Origin: Candidatus Nitrohelix vancouverensis
Lineage (GTDB): Bacteria; Nitrospinota; Nitrospinia; Nitrospinales; VA-1
Direction: 5' to 3'
Assembly: GCA_015698305.1 (NCBI GenBank)
Contig: CP048620.1
Location: 2,072,557-2,136,556, forward strand
DNA length: 64,000 nucleotides
Positions 52,698 to 61,986 of the stretch are shown here, in pieces. The notes beneath the pieces were generated by a model. It did not search any database. It was given only the letters and a program-made list of their open reading frames with translations, and was not told where the DNA came from. Within the stretch, counting starts at the first letter, position 1; every line of letters begins with the position of its first letter. A program made the position numbers and the translations under genes.

Positions 52698-55209
52698 AGG
52701 GAGCCCGTTCGATGTGTTTGTCAAATGTGTCTGGAAAGGAACCGTTCTTTGGATGCACTCCCCAGACGCGTGTCGAATATTCGACGATGGAACGATCGCT
52801 GGAGAATCGCCCCATATGGATCGAGTTCAGGATCGATTTGCGCGTCCAGAGCGCCGAATCCATAAAATCATTTTCCGCTTCGAGTTGAACTCGCGAATAA
52901 TCGGCGAAATCTGCGAGGATGCAATAAGCGTCGTCGGGACTGAACAAAGCGTCCAGAATCGGGTGAAAGAGATTTGGATCGCCTTTTGAGAAATAGCCCT
53001 CGCGGATCATATCCAACGCAACTTTCAGTTCGGGGTCGACGGCTTGCGCCGGTTGATGACGCCTCGTTTTGAATTGTTTGACCTCGTCTGCGGTCATGCC
53101 AAAAATATAGATGTTCTCCGCGCCGACTTCCTCCAGTATTTCGATGTTCGCTCCATCCAGCGTTCCCAGCGTCACCGCGCCATTGAGGGCGAGTTTCATG
53201 TTGCCGGTACCAGAAGCTTCCATTCCGGCAGTTGAAATTTGCTGGGACAGGTCCGCCGCAGGGATGATCTTTTCTGCCAGCGAAACGGAATAATTGGGAA
53301 GGAACACAACTTTCAATGCATCTCCGATTTGCGCATCGTTATTGATTTTCTCGGCGACGCTTGTGATCAGTTTGATGATGCGTTTCGCCATAAAATATCC
53401 CGGCGCCGCTTTCCCTGCAAAGATAACGCTTCGCGGCGTGCGCTTCCCGTCAGGATTTTTTTTGATGCGCGTGTAAAGAACGATGGCATGGAGAATATTC
53501 AGCAACTGCCGTTTGTATTCGTGAATGCGCTTGATATGCACGTCAAAAATTGAGTCGGGGTTGAGCTGAACGCCAAGCGTTTTCTGAACCTGTTCGATCA
53601 GTCTCAATTTGTTGTCGCGCTTGACGCTTCGCCATCGTTGACAGAACGCTTCGTCGTCGATGTGGTCGATGAGCGATTCGAGCGAATCGAGATTGCCCCC
53701 CCATGCCTTGCCGGTGTATTGCGAGACCAGCGCTTCGAGACCGGGGTTGCATTGTTTCAGCCAGATGCGGGGCGAAATTCCGTTAGTGATATTGATGAAG
53801 CGTTCGGGAAAGAGCTTGTAGAAATTATTGAATATTTGTTCCCGGAGTATCTTGCTGTGCAGTTGGGCCACGCCATTGATGGTATGACTGCCGACAATCG
53901 CCACATGCGCCATGCGCACTTGTGGAACATCTCCTTCTTCGATCAGGGAGAGGGCGCGGGTCTGTGCGTCGTCTACATTCTGCTCTACGCGAATTTTTTG
54001 TAAAAAACGGTGGTTGATCTCATAGATGATTTGTAAATGCCGCGGCAGAATTTTCTCCATGAGAGACACCGGCCATTTTTCCAACGCTTCCGGCAGAACC
54101 GTGTGATTGGTGTATCCCATCGTGCTGACGGTGATCTCCCAGGCTTTGTCCCAGGGCAGACCTTCCTCATCCATCAGCAGGCGCATCAATTCGGGAACGG
54201 CGAGAGAGGGGTGCGTGTCGTTCAACTGCACGGCCATGAAGTCGCTGAACTCGTCAAAACTGCGATTGAAGTGTTTGTAGCGTTTCAACAGGTCTTGAAG
54301 CGACGCGGACACGAAAAAATATTCCTGCTTCAATCTCAACTCACGACCTTGCGCAATATTGTCGTTTGGATAAAGCACCTTGGAAATGGTTTCGCTTTCC
54401 TGCTTGCTGGTCATGGCGCGGATGTAGTCGCCGGAATTGAAGAAATCAAAATCGAAATCGCAGGTGGAACGCGCGCTCCAGAGGCGAAGGTTGTTGACGG
54501 TATGCGTTTGATATCCCGGAACGGGCGTGTCGTAGGCCATTGCGAGGACATCGTCGTGGGTGTCGACCCAGTTGAAAGCGATCCTTCCATCGGGTTCCGT
54601 GTGCGATTCGACGCGACCATAAAATTTGATGGGGTAGGTGATTTCCGGTCGCGGGATTTCCCAGGGGTTGCCGAGTCGCAACCAGTTGTCGGCATGTTCG
54701 ACCTGGAAACCGTTCTCTATATTCTGCTGGAAAATTCCGTACTCGTAACGAATGCCGTAGCCAAAGCCAGGGATGTCGAGAGAGGCCATGGATTCCATGA
54801 AGCAAGCCGCCAAACGTCCCAGACCGCCATTGCCCAGTCCCGCTTCCAGCTCGACTTCCTCGATCGCTCCGAGGTCTTCGCCCAGTTCTTCCATTGCCAA
54901 TTTGAGCTCTTCGGTCAATCCGAGGTTGATGACGTTTTGATAGAGCAGGCGACCGATCAAATATTCCATCGAAAGATAATTGACTTGTTTGGTTCCATTC
55001 TCATAATAGGTCTTTTGAGTGTGGGTCCATTTTTCCAACAGGAAATTTCGGATCGCGTAGGCCAGGCTGGTGAATCGTTCCAGCGGCGTTGCGTTTTCCT
55101 GAGTGGTGGCCAGACTGTATTTGAGATGCGAACAGAAGGCCTCTTTGATGGCTTCCTTTTCGGAGATTTTTTCAACGGAGGATTTTCCGTTAGCCGTTTT
55201 GTTGTTCAT
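52684..55209 (-). CDS. glgP: Glycogen phosphorylase
   Basis: An 841-residue GT35 enzyme from ATG 55209 (a longer frame to 55335 adds 42 atypical residues). It shows YYLSMEYLIGR-like (VNYLSMEYLIGRLLYQN), GNGGLGRLAACFMESMA, the substrate loop MAVQLNDTHPSLAVPEL and the PLP-site region EASGTGNMKLALNGAVTLGT. It releases glucose-1-phosphate from alpha-glucans. Length fits bacterial GlgP/MalP. It is divergent from UDP-glucose pyrophosphorylase, which shares glucose-1-phosphate, and followed by unknown copy B. Confidence 0.97.
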   Translation of the reverse strand: MNNKTANGKSSVEKISEKEAIKEAFCSHLKYSLATTQENATPLERFTSLAYAIRNFLLEKWTHTQKTYYENGTKQVNYLSMEYLIGRLLYQNVINLGLTEELKLAMEELGEDLGAIEEVELEAGLGNGGLGRLAACFMESMASLDIPGFGYGIRYEYGIFQQNIENGFQVEHADNWLRLGNPWEIPRPEITYPIKFYGRVESHTEPDGRIAFNWVDTHDDVLAMAYDTPVPGYQTHTVNNLRLWSARSTCDFDFDFFNSGDYIRAMTSKQESETISKVLYPNDNIAQGRELRLKQEYFFVSASLQDLLKRYKHFNRSFDEFSDFMAVQLNDTHPSLAVPELMRLLMDEEGLPWDKAWEITVSTMGYTNHTVLPEALEKWPVSLMEKILPRHLQIIYEINHRFLQKIRVEQNVDDAQTRALSLIEEGDVPQVRMAHVAIVGSHTINGVAQLHSKILREQIFNNFYKLFPERFINITNGISPRIWLKQCNPGLEALVSQYTGKAWGGNLDSLESLIDHIDDEAFCQRWRSVKRDNKLRLIEQVQKTLGVQLNPDSIFDVHIKRIHEYKRQLLNILHAIVLYTRIKKNPDGKRTPRSVIFAGKAAPGYFMAKRIIKLITSVAEKINNDAQIGDALKVVFLPNYSVSLAEKIIPAADLSQQISTAGMEASGTGNMKLALNGAVTLGTLDGANIEILEEVGAENIYIFGMTADEVKQFKTRRHQPAQAVDPELKVALDMIREGYFSKGDPNLFHPILDALFSPDDAYCILADFADYSRVQLEAENDFMDSALWTRKSILNSIHMGRFSSDRSIVEYSTRVWGVHPKNGSFPDTFDKHIERAPYACL

Positions 55210-55362
55210 GGATGAGTTTGCTAAGATTAGTTTGAGGTCGATGGGCGAGGTGTGAATGGATTCCCCTTGCAAGCCCCGGGTATGCCCTGCCGCTCCAGTT
55301 TGCATCGAGCCGCTATTATGAAATGATAGTAACATACAGCTTTTGAAGCGGAAAAAGAATTG

Positions 55363-56712
55363 ATGAATAAAAAGAGCTTTCCGAATTCTGATACGGACCT
55401 ACCTCTGGACGATCCGGAAAAAACGGAGTTTATGCGTTTGTTTTCGCGTTGTTTCTCGCAGGAAGCACAGAGACTGGACTGGCATGCCCTTGAATCCCCG
55501 AGCGCTTCGGAAATGATCCCTTATGAATCTTTGCCGGACGCCTCCAGCAGGGATTTGTCTTTGCTGGATCGCGTCGCCGTCTGCAAATTGAATGGCGGAC
55601 TGGGCACCAGCATGGGATGCACGCAGACCAAATCGACGATACAAGTTGCGGGAAAGCATTCCTTTCTGGAATTGATCCTGCAACAAATTCGTTGCTTGAA
55701 TGAACAGGCCGGCAGCGACATTCCCCTGATTTTGATGAACAGTTTTTACACGGATGAAGAGACGCGGCAGGTCATCGCAAACGGTTCCTCCGGCGTGCGC
55801 GTGGAAATGGTTTTGCAAAATAAATTCCCTAGAATTCACTCTGAAACAAAACAGGCGCTGGACGAGGGGGAGTTTGGTAAAGAGGCCTGGTACCCGCCGG
55901 GGCACGGCGATTTGTTCAATTGTTTTTATCGCCAGGGCATGATCGATGCGCTGTTGCAAGAAGGCAGGGATATCCTGTTTGTTTCCAACTCCGACAATCT
56001 GGGCGCGGAGATGGACCCAAAAATCCTGGCTTGCATGCTCCGGGAAGACATTCCTTTTTTAATGGAGATGACTCCAAAAACCAAAGCGGATGTTAAAGGC
56101 GGAACCCTGTATGTTCAGGATGGGCGTTTGAAATTGCTCGAAATTGCTCGCGTGCCTTCGGAGCATATCGAAGAGTTTCAAGGCCAATCAAAATTCAAGG
56201 TTTTCAATACCAACAATATATGGATTAACCTGCGGCATTTAAAAAGTCGAATGGAAGAAGGCTCATTCGATCTGGAGGTAGTTAAGAATTATAAGGAAGT
56301 CGGCGGCGTCGCTGTCATTCAATTGGAGACGGCGCTAGGCTCCGCGTTGGATTGCTTCCCCAATGCCAGAGGACTTGTCGTGTCCCGCGAGCGTTTCCTG
56401 CCTGTCAAAACGACCTCAGATTTATTATTACTTCACTCCGACCTTTTTGAATTTCAGCGTGGAGCGCCCCGCTCTGCGAATCAAGATCTCCCGCAGATAC
56501 GATTGAGTGAGAGTTTCACGCATCTGGAAGACTTCCATGAGCGATTTCCTGAGCCGGTTTGCATGAAGGAACTGGTTTCTTTGGAGATCGTTGGCGATGT
56601 TCGTTTTGAAGGGCGATGCACTTTTAAGGGGAATGTTCGTCTGGAATCAACAAACCTGCCCTTGGTGATTCAGGAGAACGCCATTTTAGAAAATTGCAGT
56701 TTAATTCAGTGA
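55363..56712 (+). CDS. UTP-glucose-1-phosphate uridylyltransferase, eukaryote-like UDPGP family
   Basis: A 449-residue nucleotidyltransferase from ATG 55363. The signature CKLNGGLGTSMGCTQTKSTI and later VPPGHGD-like YPPGHGDLFNC, then SNSDNLGAEMDP and FNTNNIWINL are those of the eukaryotic-type UGP1 family, not of bacterial GalU. It makes UDP-glucose from glucose-1-phosphate and UTP. The usual GPKS is replaced by TQTKS in the signature. It is divergent from glgP across a 153-base gap. Confidence 0.93.
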   Translation: MNKKSFPNSDTDLPLDDPEKTEFMRLFSRCFSQEAQRLDWHALESPSASEMIPYESLPDASSRDLSLLDRVAVCKLNGGLGTSMGCTQTKSTIQVAGKHSFLELILQQIRCLNEQAGSDIPLILMNSFYTDEETRQVIANGSSGVRVEMVLQNKFPRIHSETKQALDEGEFGKEAWYPPGHGDLFNCFYRQGMIDALLQEGRDILFVSNSDNLGAEMDPKILACMLREDIPFLMEMTPKTKADVKGGTLYVQDGRLKLLEIARVPSEHIEEFQGQSKFKVFNTNNIWINLRHLKSRMEEGSFDLEVVKNYKEVGGVAVIQLETALGSALDCFPNARGLVVSRERFLPVKTTSDLLLLHSDLFEFQRGAPRSANQDLPQIRLSESFTHLEDFHERFPEPVCMKELVSLEIVGDVRFEGRCTFKGNVRLESTNLPLVIQENAILENCSLIQ

Positions 56713-57097
56713 TCCGTTTTTTCTGGCGGCATTTTAACACCTCTTATATTCCTACCTATTAGAATCTTTTTTCCTATAGCAGTTTCTTGACTCTTGCCAG
56801 ACCCCTATAATAGATGCGCTTGTTTGGACTATTCTGTAACTAATCTTATTTAATAGGTTTATTTTAAGGTTGACATAGAGTTTCTGTATTTAATTTGCTC
56901 ATGAACTTTATTGATAAAAATTGTTGACAGAAGAGTCTTATAGGTTTAAATTGGATTTTAGATAGGAAAAACGATTACACGGTGGTTATGTTTTCCTACG
57001 GCAAACCGATTTTGGGAAGTTTTCCAGATTTGGGTTTGGAGACGAAAAACTAAACTTTTTAAGTGTAATATCAACTAACGGGTAAGGGAGAAAAAAA
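56713..57097. other. 385-base AT-rich gap with several promoter-like elements
   Basis: No gene is seen in this gap between the UDP-glucose pyrophosphorylase and the small exported protein. It holds a perfect TATAAT (56,806-56,811) with TTGACT 13 bases upstream, a TTGACA at 56,870-56,875 and a second TTGACA at 56,924-56,929. A 7-base inverted pair, CCTATTA (56,755-56,761) and TAATAGG (56,851-56,857), is also present. The length suggests extensive control or an unannotated short RNA. Confidence 0.5.
56924..56952 (+). promoter_or_regulatory. Candidate sigma-70-type promoter of the small exported protein gene
   Basis: Consensus TTGACA at 56,924-56,929 is followed, with a 17-base spacer, by TAAATT at 56,947-56,952 (four of six matches to TATAAT). 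It would start transcription about 140 bases before ATG 57098. Confidence 0.4.
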
Positions 57098-57511
57098 ATG
57101 ATGAAACGCTCACTTGTTTTGCTGGTAGTACTGGTTTCTGTATGTTTTGCAGGTTCTGCGTTTGCGGGGAGCCTGAATCCAGGAGACTCCACCTCCTGTA
57201 ACGATGCAAACAGCATCACGCTCGAAAATACCGGGTCTGGATCAGCCGCTGATCACCATATGGCGAACGCGGTAATTTGGAAATCATCTAATTTCACGAC
57301 GATTCCTCTGACCTTGGGCACGGGTGCTGATGACCATGGTTTGGAAGGTGAGCGAGGCGTTGGTATGGCGAATAAACAGAGCAAAGGACGAAGCAAAGTC
57401 ACTTTCACTCGCCAGGAAAACTTCAGCCGCGGCGATTCGCTGGGCGACATCAGCGGTGAAGTAAGAATCACGAATACGGGTACGGCCGCGATTTCTGTAA
57501 ACTGTGGTTGA
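57098..57511 (+). CDS. Small exported protein of unknown function
   Basis: A 137-residue protein with a clear signal peptide (residues 1-23, ending SAFA). The mature part is about 114 residues, rich in Ser, Gly, Asn and Thr, and looks beta-stranded. It contains just two cysteines, Cys34 near its start and Cys136 next to the C terminus, which could form one disulfide closing the whole domain. AGGGAGA lies upstream of the start. It is monocistronic with a strong terminator. No family recognised. Confidence 0.82.
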   Translation: MMKRSLVLLVVLVSVCFAGSAFAGSLNPGDSTSCNDANSITLENTGSGSAADHHMANAVIWKSSNFTTIPLTLGTGADDHGLEGERGVGMANKQSKGRSKVTFTRQENFSRGDSLGDISGEVRITNTGTAAISVNCG

Positions 57512-57526
57512 TTCCCTTTGATTAAA

Positions 57527-57561
57527 GACCGGTCCGGGTTTTCCCGGGCCGGTTTTTTTTT
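57527..57561 (+). terminator. Rho-independent terminator after the small exported protein
   Basis: Arms ACCGGTCCGGG (57,528-57,538) and CCCGGGCCGGT (57,543-57,553) pair with a single G-U step around a TTTT loop, followed by nine or more T residues. It ends 41 bases before the convergent tamB stop. Confidence 0.93.
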
Positions 57562-57601
57562 GTCTGTTTTTGATCGCGTTCTGCCGAGGCTTTTTAAATT
57601 C

Positions 57602-60600
57602 TCAGTAATCCCATTCCATGTTCACACCCACCCTCGAATTTTCCCCGCCAATATCACTTTCCACATTAATGTTTGGAGTCACTTCTACCTGAACGGTTGC
57701 GGAACTGGTTTCCGTGCCCATGGTTTCTTTGACGCCAACGTATACCTTTTCTGATATATATCGACCTCCTTCGATTTGGGTGGCTCCGGAAGGATTGTTG
57801 CTGTTGACGCTGAGTTTGTCGAGTCCGAGGGAGTTGCGCACATCGTCCATGAGTTGACTGCTTCCGGTATTCATTCCCGCTAATTGCGCCGTTGCATCGA
57901 CCAGTTGCACCGCTTCCAGTGGGGACAAGGTTGATGAGCTTTTACCAAATAGCAATTGAGAGAGCGCCTCGTCTTTGGGAATCTCGGGGGTGGAATCGAT
58001 TTTTATTTGTGGCTGGGAAACTGTGCCGGTGACCAGTGCATGCAAGGTGACATTTTTACCCGCAATATCCGCTTTAAAGTCCAGCGTCGGCGGTTTCTTT
58101 GGAGCGCCGTCCAGGCCAATCACGCCGCGACTGAAGGTCATACGTTTGCCCAGAAAATCAAGGGTTCCCTGTTTGAGGGACAGTTTCCCGGAGACGTTCG
58201 GTTCCGCAAGCGTTCCGGTAATCAGACAGTCGGCGTTCAGCTCGGCGTTTAAGCCAGACCCGCGTACATACACTTGGTTGTTGGCTGTTACTTTCAGGTC
58301 GAACACCGGATTGAACAGTTTGATCTGCTTGTCTTCAGAATTCTGCGGCGTTGTACTTTCGGAGCCGACCTCCACATACTCCAGAATGACAACCTGTGCG
58401 GGCAGTCGATCCGGAATGCGAATATCGGCTTGATCGATGATGATTTCCCCTTTTACGGTCATCAACTCCTGATTGCCCTTAACGTTGATTGTCCCAGAAG
58501 TTTTAGCGGTCAGCGAGTCGAGACCAACGAATTGAGCTTTATCAATTTTCAGGTTCAATTCCGCGTCGAATCTTTCCAGAGAGGTCAGGTGAATGACGCC
58601 GTTCCCGGAAAGATTGCCGTCGCCCGGGGTTGTGGCGCTGAAACTTTCCATACGCATCGATTCGGCGTCTCCGACGATCCGCATTGTGATTGCATGGAGC
58701 GCGGTTCCATACAGCATGTTTTCGTATTTCCCATCGTCCAGGGACACCTTGCCGCTGAATTGTGGTTGCAACCAGGTTCCAGCCAGATCGGTTTTGAAAT
58801 CGAGTTTTCCTGCGACCGATTCGCCTTCAGCCGAAAAATAATCATTCCAGACTTTCAGATCCATGCGTCCCTCGGCGTTTCCTTTTAAGGGCTGGTCTTG
58901 AGGGATGTGCGCCGTTTTGTCGGCAGGGTTCCAAACGAGAGGGGCGAGCCCTGTGAGATTCACCGTTCCGAGAACAGGCTGAGACAGTTTGGATTCCAGA
59001 CGCAATTTTTGTTTCTGCCAGTCGGCTTTGACTTCGTAGACGCCCTGATCCAGGTTCAGGCCCGATTCGATCTCGAATCCCGTATCAGTGGCGAGCAGAT
59101 GAATTCTGCCAATCGGTTCTTTCAAGGTCCCCGTGAGTATGACTTCTCCGTCCAGTTTTCCGGAGACTTTGAGGTCGGGTAAAATCATTCCCGCAAGGTC
59201 GAGCGGGAATTGTCGGATTAAAAACTGAGCCTTGTTTTTTTCAGCCTGCAGGCTCAGATCGCCAAGCAATTCGCCGCTTGCGACCTGCAGTTTCATTCCC
59301 TGCATTGAGATTAGTTGTGAATTTTTAGACGCAGTGAGCGGTTGCGTCAGTTTGAATGGAATCGCGCCATAGCTCCCGTTCATCTTTGAAACCAGAAGAT
59401 TCATTTGAGCGTCTTTTTGATCGAAGGACCCGGCGCTTGCGATTTCAAAATTCACATTGCTGGCGCCTTTTGCCGTTCCGCTCCAGTCGATAAGATTCAA
59501 GTCGCCTTTGATCTCTGCTTTGGATTCGCTCACCTGCATTTTATTATTTTGTAAAACAATATTGTTAGCCTGCATTTGCGCGTCGATGCTGGGAGAGCGC
59601 AAAACGTCCTTCAGCTTTGCAGATAGAGAGGCCGATTCAATGCTCCAGTTTTCAGGTTCCTGGTTTTTGATGCCGCTTCCATTAGCTGTCAAGGATACGG
59701 ATTGACCCTCTTGATCTGCGAGATCGACCTTGAATTCCCAGCGACCTGAGACAGCCTGACCGGTCCACTGTTCGAAGGCGAGACTGTCGCTTAGGACTCC
59801 CCTGAGAGAACCCTTGGCGATGCCTTCTGCGATACTGTATTCGAGATCGCCTTCTATTGTGGATTGCAATCCAGAAAATTTTAATTGTTCGAGTCGTATC
59901 AGTTCGCCCGGTTTGACCGCGTAATGCGAACTCCATTGCAGGGGCCGGTCCTGCCAGGAGACGGTTCCCTGAAAACTCCCTGCAGGTTCAGCGAAAGGAT
60001 GTCTTACAGTGGTCGTCAGTCGCAAGTTCTGAACGCTCGTTTCTTCAATCGACAATTGCTCTGAGCTCAATTCGATATTCAATTCAGGATTCGCTATCGA
60101 ACCTTTGGCTAAAATGCTGATGCTGGCGGAACCTTGCACAGGTCGGTCGAGCGGTAGCTCATCAAGTCGTGCCAGATGGAAATGCGTCTCTGCGGTCAGC
60201 GTTTGGTCGGCGTTCAAGGTTCCATGGCCTTGAGCTTCAACAGAGGCGCCTGTAATTTTCCAGCGATCTGAATGGATCGCTCCCGATGCGTCTTTCGCAA
60301 TGTTCGCGGAGAAGGCGAGTCGTTTTCCCGCCATACGGTCGAGAGCAAGTTGATCGGTTTTGATATTTTCAATCGTCCCTGTGATTTGAGACGAGACGTT
60401 TTGACCGTGATCGCGGATATCGCTGTTGAGAGAGGCGACGAGCGATCCTTCGACCGGAGTCGGTAACAAGGAGGCGAAGGCTTTCAGATCCGGCGCTGAA
60501 ATTTTCTGCGCCAGTTGCAGGCGGCGTCCCCAGTCTGTGACCGTCCCTGACAGTTCCATGGCGCCAGAGGGAATATCAAGTTTTGCCGTTTGTATGGAAA

Positions 60601-61984
60601 GATTGCCTTTTTCAGGGTCGAGTTCCCCCTGCAATTTCATTTCGATTTGCTCTGCCAGTGCGTCGAGTTTTGGGTCTGAAGTTTTCATCCCCTTAAGCGA
60701 TGCCTTGCTGGCGATGGCCCAGAGCGTCTTGCCCGTCGCCGAAGCCGGAGCGAGTTTGATTTCGGAAGAGAGGGTATCCAGCGCATAGTTTTCATAAGTC
60801 GTTTTTTGCGCAGTTATTTGGGCGATCAATTCGGGCCGATCGGTCGTTCCCCTCGCTGTTCCCTTGATGCTCATAGAACTCCATGCAAGGCCTTGAGTGA
60901 AATCGGAGTAGACGCTGGATGCTTGAGGCTCAATGGCGTAAGACAGTTTTAGGTGTTGATCGTCCAGTTTCACGGCTCCCGCCAGTTTCAATTTGCCTGC
61001 GGCGGCGCTGATGTCCAAAGATTCGATCTGCAAGCTTTGTGGGGATTCCAAAGCGAGACGAAGCCGCGTATTGCTTTTAGCCAGCAGAGGCTGAAGCTCG
61101 GGCGCCAACATCAGAGCGACATTCGAGTCAAGATTCAGGGTCAACTCTGGGCGTTTCATATCCTTAGCGTTGAGTCCCAAGCCGCCTTCGACGGTCAGAT
61201 CCTTGCCTGCAGAAACTTTTAAATCTCCCTGCCAATCGCTCAGCCCGCCTTGCCCGATGATTGTTGCGTCAAATTTTGGCAAGCCGGGAATGTTGAGCAA
61301 GCGCACCAGAATACCGGACTCCGGCTCATGCGCTGACATTGCCAGGTGAATCGTTTCCTGAGCGGGCTTGAACAGAATCTGAGCTTTTACAATTCCATCC
61401 GTGTCGTCAATACGCTGGAGATCAAACTCAAGAGAAAGCCCGCGTTCGATATCTTGAAATTCTATTTTGGATTTGAATGAGGCGTCTACTGGATGACCCA
61501 GAATCTCTGGAGCGATATGAATATGCTCAATCGAAAAGTTTTCCAGCAACAAAGACCAGGTGGCAGGAATTTTTGACAAGGGGGTTGCGGCGCCGGGCTG
61601 GGACGCAGAGTCCGGGGGATTCGAAGAGCCGGTTTTGTAAAGATTCACCCGTCCCATTGAGATATCGCTCACCGAGACCACTTTAGACAGAAGCATTGCA
61701 GGCGTCCATCGAACATGCAGGCGATCCACGGACGCGATTGTTCCTGCATTGTCGGATAGCTGAATGTCAGAGAGCCTCCATTCTATAGGCAGGCTTCCAT
61801 CCAGTTTCCCGATGGTCACGCGATGTTCCGCATCGCTCAGCGCACTCTCAATCAGACTGGCAAGGCTGGATTTTCCTTGCGGGGTCTGAATCCAGCCCCA
61901 TGCGGCGAGCAGCAGCAGGAGTATTGCGGTCAGACCAATCCCTGCGCCAATTCCAATTTTTCTGAATGTGGGTTTCATTGACAT
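57602..61984 (-). CDS. tamB: Translocation and assembly module protein TamB (DUF490)
   Basis: A 1,460-residue envelope protein. One N-terminal membrane anchor (residues about 10-31) is followed by a very long repetitive beta-strand region of AsmA-like/TamB type. The C-terminal part has the DUF490 signature sequences: LKQGTLDFLGKRMTFSRGVI, TLHALVTGTVSQPQIKI and DEALSQLLFGKSSSTLSPLE, ending EWDY. TamB-like proteins span the periplasm as lipid-carrying bridges and help insert outer-membrane proteins. It follows tamA by two bases, as in the standard tamAB pair. Confidence 0.95.
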   Translation of the reverse strand: MSMKPTFRKIGIGAGIGLTAILLLLLAAWGWIQTPQGKSSLASLIESALSDAEHRVTIGKLDGSLPIEWRLSDIQLSDNAGTIASVDRLHVRWTPAMLLSKVVSVSDISMGRVNLYKTGSSNPPDSASQPGAATPLSKIPATWSLLLENFSIEHIHIAPEILGHPVDASFKSKIEFQDIERGLSLEFDLQRIDDTDGIVKAQILFKPAQETIHLAMSAHEPESGILVRLLNIPGLPKFDATIIGQGGLSDWQGDLKVSAGKDLTVEGGLGLNAKDMKRPELTLNLDSNVALMLAPELQPLLAKSNTRLRLALESPQSLQIESLDISAAAGKLKLAGAVKLDDQHLKLSYAIEPQASSVYSDFTQGLAWSSMSIKGTARGTTDRPELIAQITAQKTTYENYALDTLSSEIKLAPASATGKTLWAIASKASLKGMKTSDPKLDALAEQIEMKLQGELDPEKGNLSIQTAKLDIPSGAMELSGTVTDWGRRLQLAQKISAPDLKAFASLLPTPVEGSLVASLNSDIRDHGQNVSSQITGTIENIKTDQLALDRMAGKRLAFSANIAKDASGAIHSDRWKITGASVEAQGHGTLNADQTLTAETHFHLARLDELPLDRPVQGSASISILAKGSIANPELNIELSSEQLSIEETSVQNLRLTTTVRHPFAEPAGSFQGTVSWQDRPLQWSSHYAVKPGELIRLEQLKFSGLQSTIEGDLEYSIAEGIAKGSLRGVLSDSLAFEQWTGQAVSGRWEFKVDLADQEGQSVSLTANGSGIKNQEPENWSIESASLSAKLKDVLRSPSIDAQMQANNIVLQNNKMQVSESKAEIKGDLNLIDWSGTAKGASNVNFEIASAGSFDQKDAQMNLLVSKMNGSYGAIPFKLTQPLTASKNSQLISMQGMKLQVASGELLGDLSLQAEKNKAQFLIRQFPLDLAGMILPDLKVSGKLDGEVILTGTLKEPIGRIHLLATDTGFEIESGLNLDQGVYEVKADWQKQKLRLESKLSQPVLGTVNLTGLAPLVWNPADKTAHIPQDQPLKGNAEGRMDLKVWNDYFSAEGESVAGKLDFKTDLAGTWLQPQFSGKVSLDDGKYENMLYGTALHAITMRIVGDAESMRMESFSATTPGDGNLSGNGVIHLTSLERFDAELNLKIDKAQFVGLDSLTAKTSGTINVKGNQELMTVKGEIIIDQADIRIPDRLPAQVVILEYVEVGSESTTPQNSEDKQIKLFNPVFDLKVTANNQVYVRGSGLNAELNADCLITGTLAEPNVSGKLSLKQGTLDFLGKRMTFSRGVIGLDGAPKKPPTLDFKADIAGKNVTLHALVTGTVSQPQIKIDSTPEIPKDEALSQLLFGKSSSTLSPLEAVQLVDATAQLAGMNTGSSQLMDDVRNSLGLDKLSVNSNNPSGATQIEGGRYISEKVYVGVKETMGTETSSATVQVEVTPNINVESDIGGENSRVGVNMEWDY

Positions 61985-61986
61985 AA

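Noticed and set aside
54037-55215. Long open frame of 392 codons on the plus strand opposite glgP
   Set aside because: It is exactly antisense to glgP, which has full family motifs; the antisense product shows no domain and arises from codon bias.
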